A DNA stretch of 64,000 nt from Pseudomonadota bacterium (lineage in GTDB: Bacteria; Pseudomonadota; Gammaproteobacteria; Acidiferrobacterales; UBA6901), in assembly GCA_021785515.1 (NCBI GenBank), contig JAJYEX010000007.1:124001-188000 (forward strand). The letters are read 5' to 3'. The translations under genes and the position numbers were made by a program. Under the pieces are notes generated by a model. It was not told the origin of the DNA. It saw nothing but the letters and a program-made list of their open reading frames with translations, and ran no database searches. Positions 54,657 to 64,000 of the stretch are shown piece after piece (positions within the stretch are counted from its first letter, which is position 1; every line of letters starts with the position of its first letter).

Positions 54657-57338
54657 ATGAACCGACCGGCTAGCGTCTGGCATGCTGCCGGCGAGAGTGA
54701 GGTGGCGCGACGGACCGGCGTCAATCCTGCTGTCGGGCTAGATGACGCCGAGGCGGCAAGGCGGCTGAAGATCCACGGTCCGAACCGACTGACCACACGA
54801 CCGGCGCGAAGCGGGCTCTTCCAGCTGCTCTCGCAGTTCAGCCAGCCTCTGGTGCTGGTGCTGATCGCCTCAGGGATAACGACGGCCCTGCTCCGGCAGT
54901 GGGTGGATGCCGCGGTCATTTTGGGGGTGGTGCTGCTCAATGCCACCATCGGATTCATGCAGGAAGGAAAGGCCAAATCCGCCCTGGCATCCCTGGCGCG
55001 CTCGGTCAGAACCGAAGCTGCGGTGCTGCGCGCCGGATCCCAACGTTCAATGGATGCGGAGGCCGTGGTTCCGGGCGACGTGGTCGCATTGTCGCCGGGC
55101 GACCGGGTCCCGGCGGACATGCGCCTGCTCGGCGTACGGCAACTGCGCGTTGCCGAAGACGTGCTGACGGGTGAATCGCTTGCCGTCGAGAAGCACAGCG
55201 CGTCGCTGCCAACCGATACGGTGCTCGCCGACCGCCGCAACATGGCCTACGCCGGCACACTGGTGGTGGCCGGGCATGCGACCGGGGTGGTGGTGTCCAC
55301 CGGTGACGCCACCGAAATCGGACGGATTGTGACGCTCGTTCGCGACGTCCCGGACCTTGCCACGCCGCTGACCCGCAAGATGGATGCGTTCTCCCGCCAG
55401 CTGCTGTGGGCAATACTGGCTCTGGCAGCAGCCACCTTCGCGGTCGGAATGTGGCGCGGCGAGCGGGCGTTCGAAATGTTCATGGCCGCGGTGGCGCTGG
55501 CTGTCGGCGCGATCCCGGAGGGACTGCCGGCGGCCATGACCGTCACGCTTGCGATCGGCGTCACGCGCATGGCCAGACGCCGCGCCATCATCCGCCAGCT
55601 CCCCGCGGTCGAGACCCTCGGCAGCACCACGGTGATCTGTTCCGACAAGACTGGCACCCTGACGGAAAACGCGATGATGGTCCGCGAACTCCGGGCGGGC
55701 GGGACCGCCTTTGCCGTGAGCGGAAACGGCTACAACCCGGATGGCGGCATCGAGGCAGACGGCATCGCGGCAATGACGACCGGTGCGCTACGGGAGATCC
55801 TGCTCTGCGGCGCGCTGTGCAATGACGCACGTCTGGTGCACGACAACGGGCAATGGAGGATCCTGGGCGACCCGACTGAAGGCGCGCTCCTGGTTGTGGC
55901 GCGCAAAGGAGGTCTGGACGAGGCGACGATCGCCGCCACTTTCCCGCGGCTCGACGAACTTCCTTTTGACTCAGCCTATCAGTACATGGCGACGCTGCAT
56001 GAGGTCGGGGGCATACGTGTCGTCTACGCCAAGGGTGCCGTCGAGAAGCTGGTACCGGCATGCACGATGGCGCTCGCCCGCGATGGCCGCGAGACCGCGC
56101 TCGATCCGGCGGCGGTCCATGCCGCGGCCACCGCCATGGCGCACCAGGGCCTGCGGGTGCTGGCGTTCGCCCGCGGGGTTTTGCGGCCCGGTCTGGCGTT
56201 CGCGCGTGATGCGGTCATGCAGAACCTGCAGTTCGTCGGTCTGGCGGGAATGATCGATCCGCCGCGGCCGCAGGCGATTGCCGCGGTCCGCGCCTGCCAT
56301 AGCGCCGGGATCCGCGTGAAAATGATCACCGGCGACCATCCGGGGACGGCGCTCGCTGTGGCACACCGTCTCGGCATCGCGGGCAGGGGTGCGACCGTAC
56401 TGACCGGCCGCGAGCTCGGAAAGATGGACGATGCCTCCCTGGCGAGGGCGGCTGCAGACATCAATATATTCGCCCGCATCGAGCCGGAACAGAAGCTGCG
56501 CCTGGTCCGAGCACTGCAGGCCGACGGTGAGGTGGTCGCCATGACTGGCGACGGGGTCAATGACGCGCCCGCGCTCAGACAGGCCGATATCGGCGTGGCG
56601 ATGGGACAGGCCGGCACCGAAGTGGCCAAGGAGTCAGCCGCCATGGTCCTGACCGACGACAACTTCGCCACCATCGAGGCGGCGATCGAGGAGGGGCGGG
56701 GCATCTACGACAACCTGGTGAAGTTCATCGTCTGGACCATCCCGACCAATGCCGGTGAGGGACTGGTGGTTCTGGTGGGGATCTTTGCCGGCACCACGCT
56801 GCCGATAGCACCGCTTCAGATTCTCTGGATCAACATGACCACCGCGGTGCTGCTCGGCATGATGCTGGCATTCGAGCCGGTCGAAGCCGGCATCATGCAA
56901 CGACGACCGCGTGCCACAGACGCGCCCATACTCGATCGCGCACTTCTGACTCGCACCGCAGTGGTGGTGGTATTCATGCTCGCCGGCACTTTCGGCCTAT
57001 TCGCGCTCGCGCGGCATCTGGGACAACCGGTGAAGGAGGCGCGCACCGCCGCCGCCGGGCTGTTCGTGACCATCGAGACCCTGTACCTGTTCAGCTGCCG
57101 ATCGCTGAGCCGTCCGCCGTGGACCGCCGGAAAAAACCCCTGGGTATGGATTGGCAGTGGCACGATGCTGGCGCTGCAATCAGTCTTTACCTACGCACCT
57201 GCCTTCAACCGGGTCTTCGGGACGGCGCCGCTCGGCCTGCGGGACGGGATCCTGATTGTCGTCATCGCCGTGGTTTGCGCGGGCTTGATCGAGACCGAAA
57301 AGCTGTGGCGCGCGCTGGGACGGGGACAATCCCGGTAG
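54657..57338 (+). CDS. P2-type cation-transporting ATPase (Ca2+-like)
   Basis: An 893-residue P-type ATPase. Two N-terminal helices follow the cytoplasmic N domain (WHAAGESEVARRTGVNPAVG), then the actuator motif VLTGESLAVEK, the helix-4 metal-site PEGLPAAMTVTLAIGV, the phosphorylated aspartate in ICSDKTGTLTENAMM (Asp330), and the hinge MTGDGVNDAPALRQADIGVAMG. The PEGLP motif and missing metal-binding N domains put it in the P2 group (Ca2+ or Na+/Mn2+-like) rather than heavy-metal P1B. The assigned start is ATG 54657; an upstream ATG at 54594 is possible. Specificity is not certain. Confidence 0.93.
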   Translation: MNRPASVWHAAGESEVARRTGVNPAVGLDDAEAARRLKIHGPNRLTTRPARSGLFQLLSQFSQPLVLVLIASGITTALLRQWVDAAVILGVVLLNATIGFMQEGKAKSALASLARSVRTEAAVLRAGSQRSMDAEAVVPGDVVALSPGDRVPADMRLLGVRQLRVAEDVLTGESLAVEKHSASLPTDTVLADRRNMAYAGTLVVAGHATGVVVSTGDATEIGRIVTLVRDVPDLATPLTRKMDAFSRQLLWAILALAAATFAVGMWRGERAFEMFMAAVALAVGAIPEGLPAAMTVTLAIGVTRMARRRAIIRQLPAVETLGSTTVICSDKTGTLTENAMMVRELRAGGTAFAVSGNGYNPDGGIEADGIAAMTTGALREILLCGALCNDARLVHDNGQWRILGDPTEGALLVVARKGGLDEATIAATFPRLDELPFDSAYQYMATLHEVGGIRVVYAKGAVEKLVPACTMALARDGRETALDPAAVHAAATAMAHQGLRVLAFARGVLRPGLAFARDAVMQNLQFVGLAGMIDPPRPQAIAAVRACHSAGIRVKMITGDHPGTALAVAHRLGIAGRGATVLTGRELGKMDDASLARAAADINIFARIEPEQKLRLVRALQADGEVVAMTGDGVNDAPALRQADIGVAMGQAGTEVAKESAAMVLTDDNFATIEAAIEEGRGIYDNLVKFIVWTIPTNAGEGLVVLVGIFAGTTLPIAPLQILWINMTTAVLLGMMLAFEPVEAGIMQRRPRATDAPILDRALLTRTAVVVVFMLAGTFGLFALARHLGQPVKEARTAAAGLFVTIETLYLFSCRSLSRPPWTAGKNPWVWIGSGTMLALQSVFTYAPAFNRVFGTAPLGLRDGILIVVIAVVCAGLIETEKLWRALGRGQSR

Positions 57339-57477
57339 ACTGCACGCCGCGCAGTTCCCTCCGGGAACAACTTGGGTATACTGGTTCGGCGCAGTTGATT
57401 GCGGTTGAAATACAGGACTACCTACCAGCGGGTGTAACAGTCACCGTGCGGTAATACGAGCTAAGGAGGGTGCGACA

Positions 57478-57846
57478 ATGCCAAGCCTTATCGATGTGAT
57501 CCGGCAGGGAGGGGAGAGCGTGCCGACGGATCCGGAATTTCCCCATGCCCCGTCTGAATGGACCAGGCAGCAGGCAGCGGATCTTGCCAGAGCGGAACAG
57601 CTTGTTCCCGGCAAGGATCACTGGGAAGCCATCCGTGCGCTGCAACAGTACTTTTTCCGGCACCAGGATACGCCGGTGAACGTGCATGAACTCCACGACG
57701 CGCTCGAGGAAAAATTCCACCGCCAGGGCGGAATGCGGTATCTCTATCAGCTCTTTCCGGCAGGTCCGGTGGCTCAGGGCTGCCGGCTGGCCGGGCTGAA
57801 GGCGCCGGCGGGGACGGTTGACCGCGGTTTCGGGAGCGTCGTCTAG
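57478..57846 (+). CDS. DsrC/TusE-family protein lacking the C-terminal redox cysteine
   Basis: A 122-residue DsrC-family protein (WTRQQAADLARAEQ, KDHWEAIRALQQYFF, MRYLYQLFPAGPVAQGCRLA). DsrC has two cysteines, 11 residues apart, on a flexible C-terminal arm; TusE keeps only the terminal one. Here the inner cysteine (Cys102 in QGCRLAGL) is kept, but the outer position is Thr113 (GTVDRG), and the protein runs nine residues beyond it. It could still bind sulfur at Cys102, but cannot form the usual trisulfide/disulfide. An AAGGAGG lies about 8 bp before the ATG. It lies between the ATPase and the FtsH gene, without other dsr genes. Confidence 0.85.
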   Translation: MPSLIDVIRQGGESVPTDPEFPHAPSEWTRQQAADLARAEQLVPGKDHWEAIRALQQYFFRHQDTPVNVHELHDALEEKFHRQGGMRYLYQLFPAGPVAQGCRLAGLKAPAGTVDRGFGSVV

Positions 57847-57972
57847 CACACTGCGCGTGCCGGGACCGGGCTGACCCCGGGTCGGTGCCGCAACTGCCGT
57901 GTCGCCCGGTACAGAGCGGGCGAGAGGTTGTAGCCGTGGCCGCATGCAGCGGCCCGATCGGGGAGCCTTGGA

Positions 57973-59913
57973 ATGAAGCAGGCCAAGTTCGACGTGGGCA
58001 GAAAGAAGCCGGACATAGAGGTCAACAAACCGGACAAGCCGACAAAGATTAAGTTTTGGCAGCGACCCGATGTGGCTGTGGTCCTGTATGTGCTGTTCTT
58101 CATCGCCATGCTGTATCTGTGGCAGTATTCCAGCGGCGTCGCCCGCAGCGAGATTCCCTACAGCCAGTTCCTCCAATACCTGGACGCCAACCAGGTCAGG
58201 AACGCGGTCATCACCGACGACCTGATCAGCGGCGAACTCACGCTCACGAATGCAAAGACCGGAAAACCCCGGGACTTCATCACGGTTCCCCTGAAAGACA
58301 CCGCACTTGCGACGCTGCTGAAGAAGCATGGAGTCAAATATTCGGTTCAGCACCAAAGCCACTGGCTCGACACCCTGCTGGCCTGGGTACTTCCCTTCGC
58401 ACTGCTGTTCCTTGTGTGGACCTGGCTATCGCGCAGGCTGCAGAACGCCGCCGGCGGCTTTCTCAACATCGGCAACAACCGTGTGCATATACACGCTGAC
58501 GATCTCCCGAAGGTGACCTTCGAAGATGTGGCCGGTGCAGACGAGGCCAAGGAAGAACTCGGGGAGAGCATCAAGTTCCTGAAGGATCCGACCCGCATCC
58601 AGCACCTCGGCGGGCATATGCCCAAGGGCGTGCTGCTTTTAGGCGCGCCGGGCACGGGCAAGACGCTGCTGGCGCGGGCGGTGGCCGGGGAGGCGGGGGT
58701 GCCGTTTTTCAGCATCAGCGGATCGGAGTTCATAGAGATGTTTGTCGGCGTGGGGGCAGCCCGCGTACGGGATCTGTTCCAGCAGGCCCGCGCCAAGGCG
58801 CCCTGCATCATCTTCATTGACGAACTGGACGCTGTCGGTCGCGCACGTGGCGGGCCGGTGGTGATGGGTGGGCACGACGAACGGGAACAGACCCTGAACC
58901 AGCTGCTCACGGAAATGGACGGATTCGACCCGTCCACCGGGGTGGTCGTGATGGCAGCGACCAACCGCCCCGAGGTGCTGGACAAGGCGCTGCTGCGTGC
59001 CGGGCGTTTCGATCGGCAGATCGTGGTCGACAAACCCGATCTCATTGCGCGCACCGCGATCCTGAAGCTGCATGTACGGAAGCTCACGATGGCCGCTGAC
59101 GTGAACCTGGAGGTGGTGGCGCAGCGCACCCCCGGTTTCGTCGGTGCCGATCTCGCCAATATTGCCAACGAGGCGGCGATCCTGGCCGTACGCCATGATC
59201 ACGAGGCGGTGACCATGGCGGATTTCGAGGCTGCCATTGATCGCGTGATGGCCGGGCCGGAAAAACGGCACCGGGTGCTCAATGACGCGGAGAAACGCCG
59301 CGTGGCCTTTCACGAGTCCGGCCACGCTCTGGTGGCGATGACGGTTCCCACTGCCGAACCGGTGCACAAGGTATCCATCATACCGCGCGGTGTCGCCGCC
59401 CTCGGCTACACCATGCAGCTACCGGTGCACGAGAAGTTCTTGTCTACGGCCAATGAGCTGCGGGATCAGCTGGCAATCCTGCTGGGCGGGCGCGTATCGG
59501 AGGAAATCATCTTCGGTGACATCTCCAGCGGTGCCGCCAATGATCTGGAGCGGGCCAGCGAAATCGCCCGCGACATGGCCACACGGCTCGGCATGAGCGA
59601 GGAACTGGGACCGCTCACCTACGGGCGCCGCCAGCAATCCGTCTACCTCGGGGGGGAATACACGGAGGAGCGCAACTACAGTGAGGAGATTGCGCGCCAG
59701 ATCGACGCTGCGGTGCGCGGGTTTGTCGAGGACGGACACCGTCGCGCACGCGAGATCATCGAGGCGCGGCGCCCGGCGCTGGACGCCCTGGCGGCGGTGT
59801 TGCAGCAGAAGGAGGTCGTAGGCGGGGAGGAAGTGCGCCAGATCATCACGCAGGCACCGGGTACGCCAGCGGCGGCGGCTTTCGGCAAGGACCGGAATCA
59901 GGCATCAACGTGA
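57973..59913 (+). CDS. FtsH-type ATP-dependent zinc metalloprotease
   Basis: A 646-residue membrane AAA protease. Two N-terminal helices (about 35-53 and 133-152) flank a periplasmic domain. The AAA module has Walker [15 protein letters not shown], pore loop [15 protein letters not shown], Walker [12 protein letters not shown] and second region [22 protein letters not shown]; the zinc site is [10 protein letters not shown] with Asp in [15 protein letters not shown]. The N-terminal region and linker differ from the classic FtsH, so this is probably an additional FtsH homologue rather than the housekeeping copy usually found by rrmJ (absent here). Confidence 0.93.
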   Translation: MKQAKFDVGRKKPDIEVNKPDKPTKIKFWQRPDVAVVLYVLFFIAMLYLWQYSSGVARSEIPYSQFLQYLDANQVRNAVITDDLISGELTLTNAKTGKPRDFITVPLKDTALATLLKKHGVKYSVQHQSHWLDTLLAWVLPFALLFLVWTWLSRRLQNAAGGFLNIGNNRVHIHADDLPKVTFEDVAGADEAKEELGESIKFLKDPTRIQHLGGHMPKGVLLLGAPGTGKTLLARAVAGEAGVPFFSISGSEFIEMFVGVGAARVRDLFQQARAKAPCIIFIDELDAVGRARGGPVVMGGHDEREQTLNQLLTEMDGFDPSTGVVVMAATNRPEVLDKALLRAGRFDRQIVVDKPDLIARTAILKLHVRKLTMAADVNLEVVAQRTPGFVGADLANIANEAAILAVRHDHEAVTMADFEAAIDRVMAGPEKRHRVLNDAEKRRVAFHESGHALVAMTVPTAEPVHKVSIIPRGVAALGYTMQLPVHEKFLSTANELRDQLAILLGGRVSEEIIFGDISSGAANDLERASEIARDMATRLGMSEELGPLTYGRRQQSVYLGGEYTEERNYSEEIARQIDAAVRGFVEDGHRRAREIIEARRPALDALAAVLQQKEVVGGEEVRQIITQAPGTPAAAAFGKDRNQAST

Positions 59914-59986
59914 CCACGGCAGGGTCGGCAGCGGCTGCCTGCAGGGCAAAACGGCGGTATGTGGAGCATTGGCGGACAGGTTCCTT

Positions 59987-61690
59987 ATGAAGACAGAAAC
60001 ATTGGACGTGAACCCGGACGCCGGAAAGAAACCGGCATCATCGGCGCTGGTGGATGTCTCGGCTCTGATCGCCGCCTACCATTCCATCGTGCCGGATCCG
60101 ACGGTCGCGGAGCAGCGCGTGGCATTCGGGACCTCGGGGCATCGCGGCTGCGCTCTGCGGGGCGGATTCAACGAATGGCATATCCTCGCCACCAGCCAGG
60201 CTATATGCGATTACCGCCAGGGCCGGAGGATCTCCGGACCGCTTTTCCTCGGCATCGACACGCACGCGCTGTCGGGGCCAGCCATGGCCACCGCCCTGGA
60301 AGTCCTGGCGGCCAACGGGGTAGAGGTGGTGATCGCCGAAGGCGACGAATTTACCCCGACCCCGGTCATTTCCCACGCGATACTCGCCCATAACCGTGGG
60401 CGCGATCACGGACTGGCTGACGGGATCGTGGTCACGCCCTCGCACAATCCGCCGCAGGACGGCGGGTTCAAATACAACCCGCCCAACGGCGGCCCGGCAG
60501 ACACCCAGGTGACCGCATGGGTCGAGACCCGGGCCAACGCCTATATCGAGGCCCGCCTGCAGGGAGTGAAAAGAATTCCGCTGGAGCAGGCACTGCGCGC
60601 CCCATCCACCCACCGCCGGGATTTTCTCCATGCCTATGTCGAGGACCTGGGAACAGTGATCGATATGGAGGCCATCCGGGCGGCGCGGATCAGCCTGGGG
60701 GTCGATCCACTGGGCGGCGCGGGCGTGCACTACTGGCCGGCCATTGCCGAGCGCTACCGCCTGAACCTCACCGTTGTCAACGAATCCGTCGATCCGACTT
60801 TCCGCTTCATGAACCTCGACTGGGACGGTCAGATCCGGATGGACCCTTCCTCGCCCTACGTAATGAGCGCATTGGTCGGATACAAGGACCGCTTTGATGT
60901 CGCGTTCGCCTGCGATACGGACCATGACCGCCACGGCATCGTCACCCGCAGCGCCGGATTGCTCCCCTCCAATCATTACCTGGCGGCGGCCATCGCCTTT
61001 CTGTTCCGTCACCGCCCGCGCTGGCGCTCCGATGCAGCCGTGGGCAAAACCGTGGTCAGCAGCCGGATGATCGATTGCGTGGCCAGCAAGCTCGGTCGCC
61101 GGTTGTATGAGGTACCGGTCGGCTTCAAGTGGTTCGTCGACGGCCTGCTCGACGGTTCCCTGGGATTTGCCGGGGAGGAGAGCGCCGGCGCCTCGTTTCT
61201 GCGTATCGACGGCAGCGTCTGGACCACAGACAAGGACGGGATCACCGCGGCCCTGCTCGCCGCCGAGATCACCGCTACCGCCGGCCATGACCCGGGGGCG
61301 CTCTACGCGGAGCTCGCGGAGGAATTTGGGGATTTTGCCTACGACCGCATGGACACGCGCGCTACAGCCGCCCAGATGCGGCAGCTTCGCACGCTTACAC
61401 CCCGGCAGCTGCAATGCGCGAGTCTGGCCGGCGATCCGGTGACCGCTGTTTTGAGCAATGCGCCGGGCAATGCGGCATCCATCGGCGGCGTAAAGTGCGT
61501 GACGGACGCGGGCTGGATCGCAGTGCGCCCTTCGGGCACTGAAAACGTCTACAAGATTTACGCTGAAAGCATGCGAGGCGCCGACCATCTGCGTCGTCTC
61601 CAGGCCGAGACCCAGGCCCTGGTGACCGGGCTGCTGTCGGATCGCACTGAGGTCGCTGCGGTCTCAGAGCATAAAACCGCGGGCCGGTAA
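59987..61690 (+). CDS. pgm: Phosphoglucomutase
   Basis: A 567-residue alpha-D-phosphohexomutase that interconverts glucose 1-phosphate and glucose 6-phosphate. The N-terminal AFGTSGHRGCALRGGFNEWH, the catalytic serine loop VVTPSHNPPQDGGFKYN, metal loop DTDHDRHGIVTR, sugar-binding FAGEESAGASF and the phosphate-binding IAVRPSGTENVYKIYAES are all present, in the order of the bacterial Pgm subgroup. The start at 59987 (MKTETLDVNPDAG) is preferred to TTG 59969. Confidence 0.95.
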   Translation: MKTETLDVNPDAGKKPASSALVDVSALIAAYHSIVPDPTVAEQRVAFGTSGHRGCALRGGFNEWHILATSQAICDYRQGRRISGPLFLGIDTHALSGPAMATALEVLAANGVEVVIAEGDEFTPTPVISHAILAHNRGRDHGLADGIVVTPSHNPPQDGGFKYNPPNGGPADTQVTAWVETRANAYIEARLQGVKRIPLEQALRAPSTHRRDFLHAYVEDLGTVIDMEAIRAARISLGVDPLGGAGVHYWPAIAERYRLNLTVVNESVDPTFRFMNLDWDGQIRMDPSSPYVMSALVGYKDRFDVAFACDTDHDRHGIVTRSAGLLPSNHYLAAAIAFLFRHRPRWRSDAAVGKTVVSSRMIDCVASKLGRRLYEVPVGFKWFVDGLLDGSLGFAGEESAGASFLRIDGSVWTTDKDGITAALLAAEITATAGHDPGALYAELAEEFGDFAYDRMDTRATAAQMRQLRTLTPRQLQCASLAGDPVTAVLSNAPGNAASIGGVKCVTDAGWIAVRPSGTENVYKIYAESMRGADHLRRLQAETQALVTGLLSDRTEVAAVSEHKTAGR

Positions 61691-62123
61691 CCCGGTCGCG
61701 ATATCCTGTCCGCTAAACCGTGATCCGGAGGAGCATCGCTAAAGAATCCTGGACAGGTCTATGTATCAGAAATAACGTGAATAATACATTTTATTATGTT
61801 GATGATATTAATTATTTTATACGAATCGAGGCACCGGCAGATCCTGCGGACAGCCTGCGGTGCACCGGGCACACACCGCAACGGCAGATGTTCGAACGCC
61901 GAAAGAAGGGTTGGCGTCCTTTTCGTGCTAAAAGTGCCGCTTTGGGACATTTCTCCAAAATTATCAGCGGGTTCTACAGAAAACTTGGGTTAATTTCTAC
62001 GGCCCTGCCGGTGGTCTGAATAGCAGGAGCGCGACATCCCGAAAGACCGGGTCATGGGTGCGGAGGATGGGCGCGCATACACTGCATCCCCTGGACAACA
62101 ATAACAAGGAGGGGTTTCCGACC
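61691..62123. other. 433-bp region between pgm and the Tn3-type transposase
   Basis: No gene is supported. 61770-61830 is very AT-rich (ataatacattttattatgtt). This presumably contains the left boundary of the transposon; I did not find a convincing 38-bp Tn3 terminal repeat. Confidence 0.45.
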
Positions 62124-64000
62124 ATGGGTACGCTGCGCCGCTGACAGTATCAGTACCTCGGGGCAACCAGCATTTCGCACGACATCAGTCAGCTCGAGCT
62201 GGATGCGTTTTTCACGTTTTCAGTCGAGGAAATCCGAGAGATCCAGTCGCGTTACACGGCGGTCCTACGTATCGGCGCCGCCATCCAGCTCGGGTTCCTG
62301 AAGATGACCGGGCGGCCACTCGACACCTTTCGCGTGATGCCGGGGCGATTGCTGCGGCACATCGGCACGCAGCTCGACATCCCTGCCCCAGTCATCGCGA
62401 CGCTGAAGGCGATTTATCGAAGACGCCCGCGTACGCTTTACGAGCATCAGGCATGGGCGCTCGAAACCGCCGCGTTCGCGCGCTGGCCGAATCGGATAAC
62501 GGGCTCTACACCTTGGTCGTCTCCGTCATTCCCGAGGGCATACGCGCGCGTTGGGAACGGCAGCTCCTGACCGTTCGCGAGAACACCCTTCAAACCCATC
62601 TTGAATGGCTCGTGGAACCGCCGCGCCGGGGAACGCGCACAACGCTGACCGAACGCGTGGCGCGCATCGACTATTTGAAATCGCTGCAGGTGGACCGGTT
62701 CCCGCTCAAGGAGGTGCCGCTTCTCAAGATTCGCCGCCACGCCGAGGAGATAATACGCCTGCGCCCGGCCAAGTTCCGCGAGCTCCAAGACCCGGTTCGT
62801 ACCCTGCGCTTGGTATGTTTTCTGAAGTGGACATTGATGCAAATCACGGATACGGCCTTGCTGATGGCCGGCCGACAGATCGCCCGGCTGTGGCGCGAGG
62901 CCTACGATAAGGCGCTGCTCCTCGAGGCCCAAGGGGCGGTGTCGGCCCGCGAGATGCTTACGCATATCTTCGCGTTGGCCGATGACGGGAGCCTGTCGGA
63001 TACGCAGTTTCGTGAATCAGTGCGGGCCTTGAAGCAGACCCAAAAAACCAAGCCGGACTTTCCCACCCGCGCGGCCGCCGCGCGGCTGGCTGCTGACAGA
63101 GCCCGGCGTGCCGACTCGCCCCTTGCTGACGGAACTGCATAAACTCGATCTGAAATGGGAGCCGGCGACGCCGGCGGCCGAGTCGTACGCGCTGCTGCGC
63201 GAGCTCTACGCGAAAGGAGGAAGGGCCTTGCCGCCGGACACGACCGTTCACGGCGCCAAGGGCTGGCGGTTTATCCTCGAGGGCGAGGACCGTGGGCGGG
63301 CGCTGCGCGGACTGGAGGCGGCGATGCTGATGGGTCTCAAGAAGGCACTGCGCAGCGGCGTGGCGTGGAACGACCACGGCGTGGCGTTTCGCAACCGTGA
63401 CGACCTGCTCATCCGCCGCGCCCGATGGAAGAAGGAACGTCGGCGCCACTATGCCCGGCTCAATCTGCCGCTTAAGCCCGAGGAGTATCTGGATCGGCTG
63501 TGTTCCGTTCTGGAAGAGAAGCTCAGGTGCGTCGACGAGGCCGTTGCCCGGGGCGAGATCACCATCGAAGACGGCACCATCCGCCTGCCGCGCTCGAAGC
63601 CCGAACCGGTCTCCGCCGAAACGGTGCGGCACCGTACGGCGCTCTTCAAGGAGATCGGGGCGATCCAGCTGCCGGATCTTATTCTCGAGGTCGATAGCTT
63701 GACGGGTTTTAGCCAAGCGCTCCTTGACCGGCCGGCCCGCTCGGAACAGGAGTTGCTCAAGGTCTACGGCGGCATGCTGGCGCACGGCACCGCGATGGAC
63801 GCAGCCGCGGCGGCCCTGCAGATCCCGCAACTCACCGCCGCGCAGATTCTCGCCGGCATGCAGCTCTTCGAGGACACGGGCCGCGTCCGCGCGGCAGCCG
63901 ATGCGATCGCGAGCTTCCACCGCCAGATCCCGGTGGCGGCGATCTGGGGCGACGGCAGCCTGGCCTCCTCGGACATGATGAGTCTCGATGTCTCGCGCAA
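62124..64000 (+). pseudogene. Tn3-family transposase, decayed and truncated by window end
   Basis: From ATG 62124 the frame reads MGTLRR, then an in-frame TGA at 62142-62144 where Trp is expected, then QYLGATSISHDISQLELDAF, the DUF4158 N-terminal domain of Tn3-type transposases. The frame shifts near 62470-62500 to a segment with RHAEEIIRLRP and LVCFLKWTLMQ (to about 63080), and shifts back for LLTEPGVPTRPLLTELHKLD and onward. The last residues before the window edge (AIWGDGSLASSDMMSLDV) hold the first catalytic aspartates of the DDE_Tnp_Tn3 domain. A stop and two frame changes make this copy inactive unless the sequence has errors. Confidence 0.85.

Overview
The window is a high-GC chromosomal segment of a Gram-negative proteobacterium, most likely a gammaproteobacterium. 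The evidence is the LPS and lipoprotein export genes (msbA, lpxK, kdsB, lolC/E and lolD), the dapC-dapD-dapE order, the order yceD-rpmF-plsX-fabH-fabD-fabG-acpP-fabF, and the holB-pilZ-tatD cluster. A DsrC-family protein and a cytochrome c resembling thiosulfate-dehydrogenase domains hint at sulfur metabolism. That is suggestive only, and I do not name a genus.

Layout. 1-9.1 kb: end of alr, radA, an FHA/PP2C signalling pair, the lysine/peptidoglycan genes dapC-dapD-dapE, an EamA transporter, a YggS-type PLP protein and a DciA-like protein. 9.2-18.4 kb: lipoprotein export (lolC/E, lolD), then an envelope operon exbB-exbD-msbA-(degenerate WaaA-like)-lpxK-Trm112-like-kdsB, followed by a low-molecular-weight phosphotyrosine phosphatase. 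18.5-30.0 kb: an accessory island. It starts directly behind the phosphatase with a 5'-truncated RHS core and two successive C-terminal modules, each followed by a small membrane protein that could be its immunity partner. It continues with a CCGTAT repeat cluster, an XRE-BrnT-BrnA operon with a palindromic operator, orphan membrane proteins, a 922-residue polytopic membrane protein ending in a C13 (legumain/caspase-fold) peptidase, a lipoprotein and a frameshifted IS1380-family element. 30.4-41.2 kb: rne with a long leader, divergent rluC-HAD phosphatase-Rieske-S49 peptidase, maf, a two-subunit biotin-dependent pyruvate carboxylase, yceD and rpmF. 41.2-52.5 kb: the fatty-acid synthesis cluster through fabF, then mltG-tmk-holB-pilZ-tatD. 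Two opposite-strand genes (a DUF2459 protein and a cytochrome c) sit where pabC is often found. 52.6-61.7 kb: a class V aminotransferase, a P2-type cation ATPase, a DsrC-like protein lacking the C-terminal redox cysteine, an FtsH-type AAA protease and phosphoglucomutase. 62.1 kb to the end: the 5' part of a decayed Tn3-family transposase.

How it fits together. Most of the window is housekeeping envelope biogenesis: lipid A/Kdo, phospholipid and fatty-acid supply, lipoprotein sorting and peptidoglycan precursors. The new material is concentrated at 18.5-30 kb. The strongest candidates for undescribed biology are the RHS tip-module array with two unfamiliar toxin-like tails, and the C13-peptidase membrane protein with its small upstream membrane partner. 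Family assignments are by reading motifs and gene order; no database search was run.
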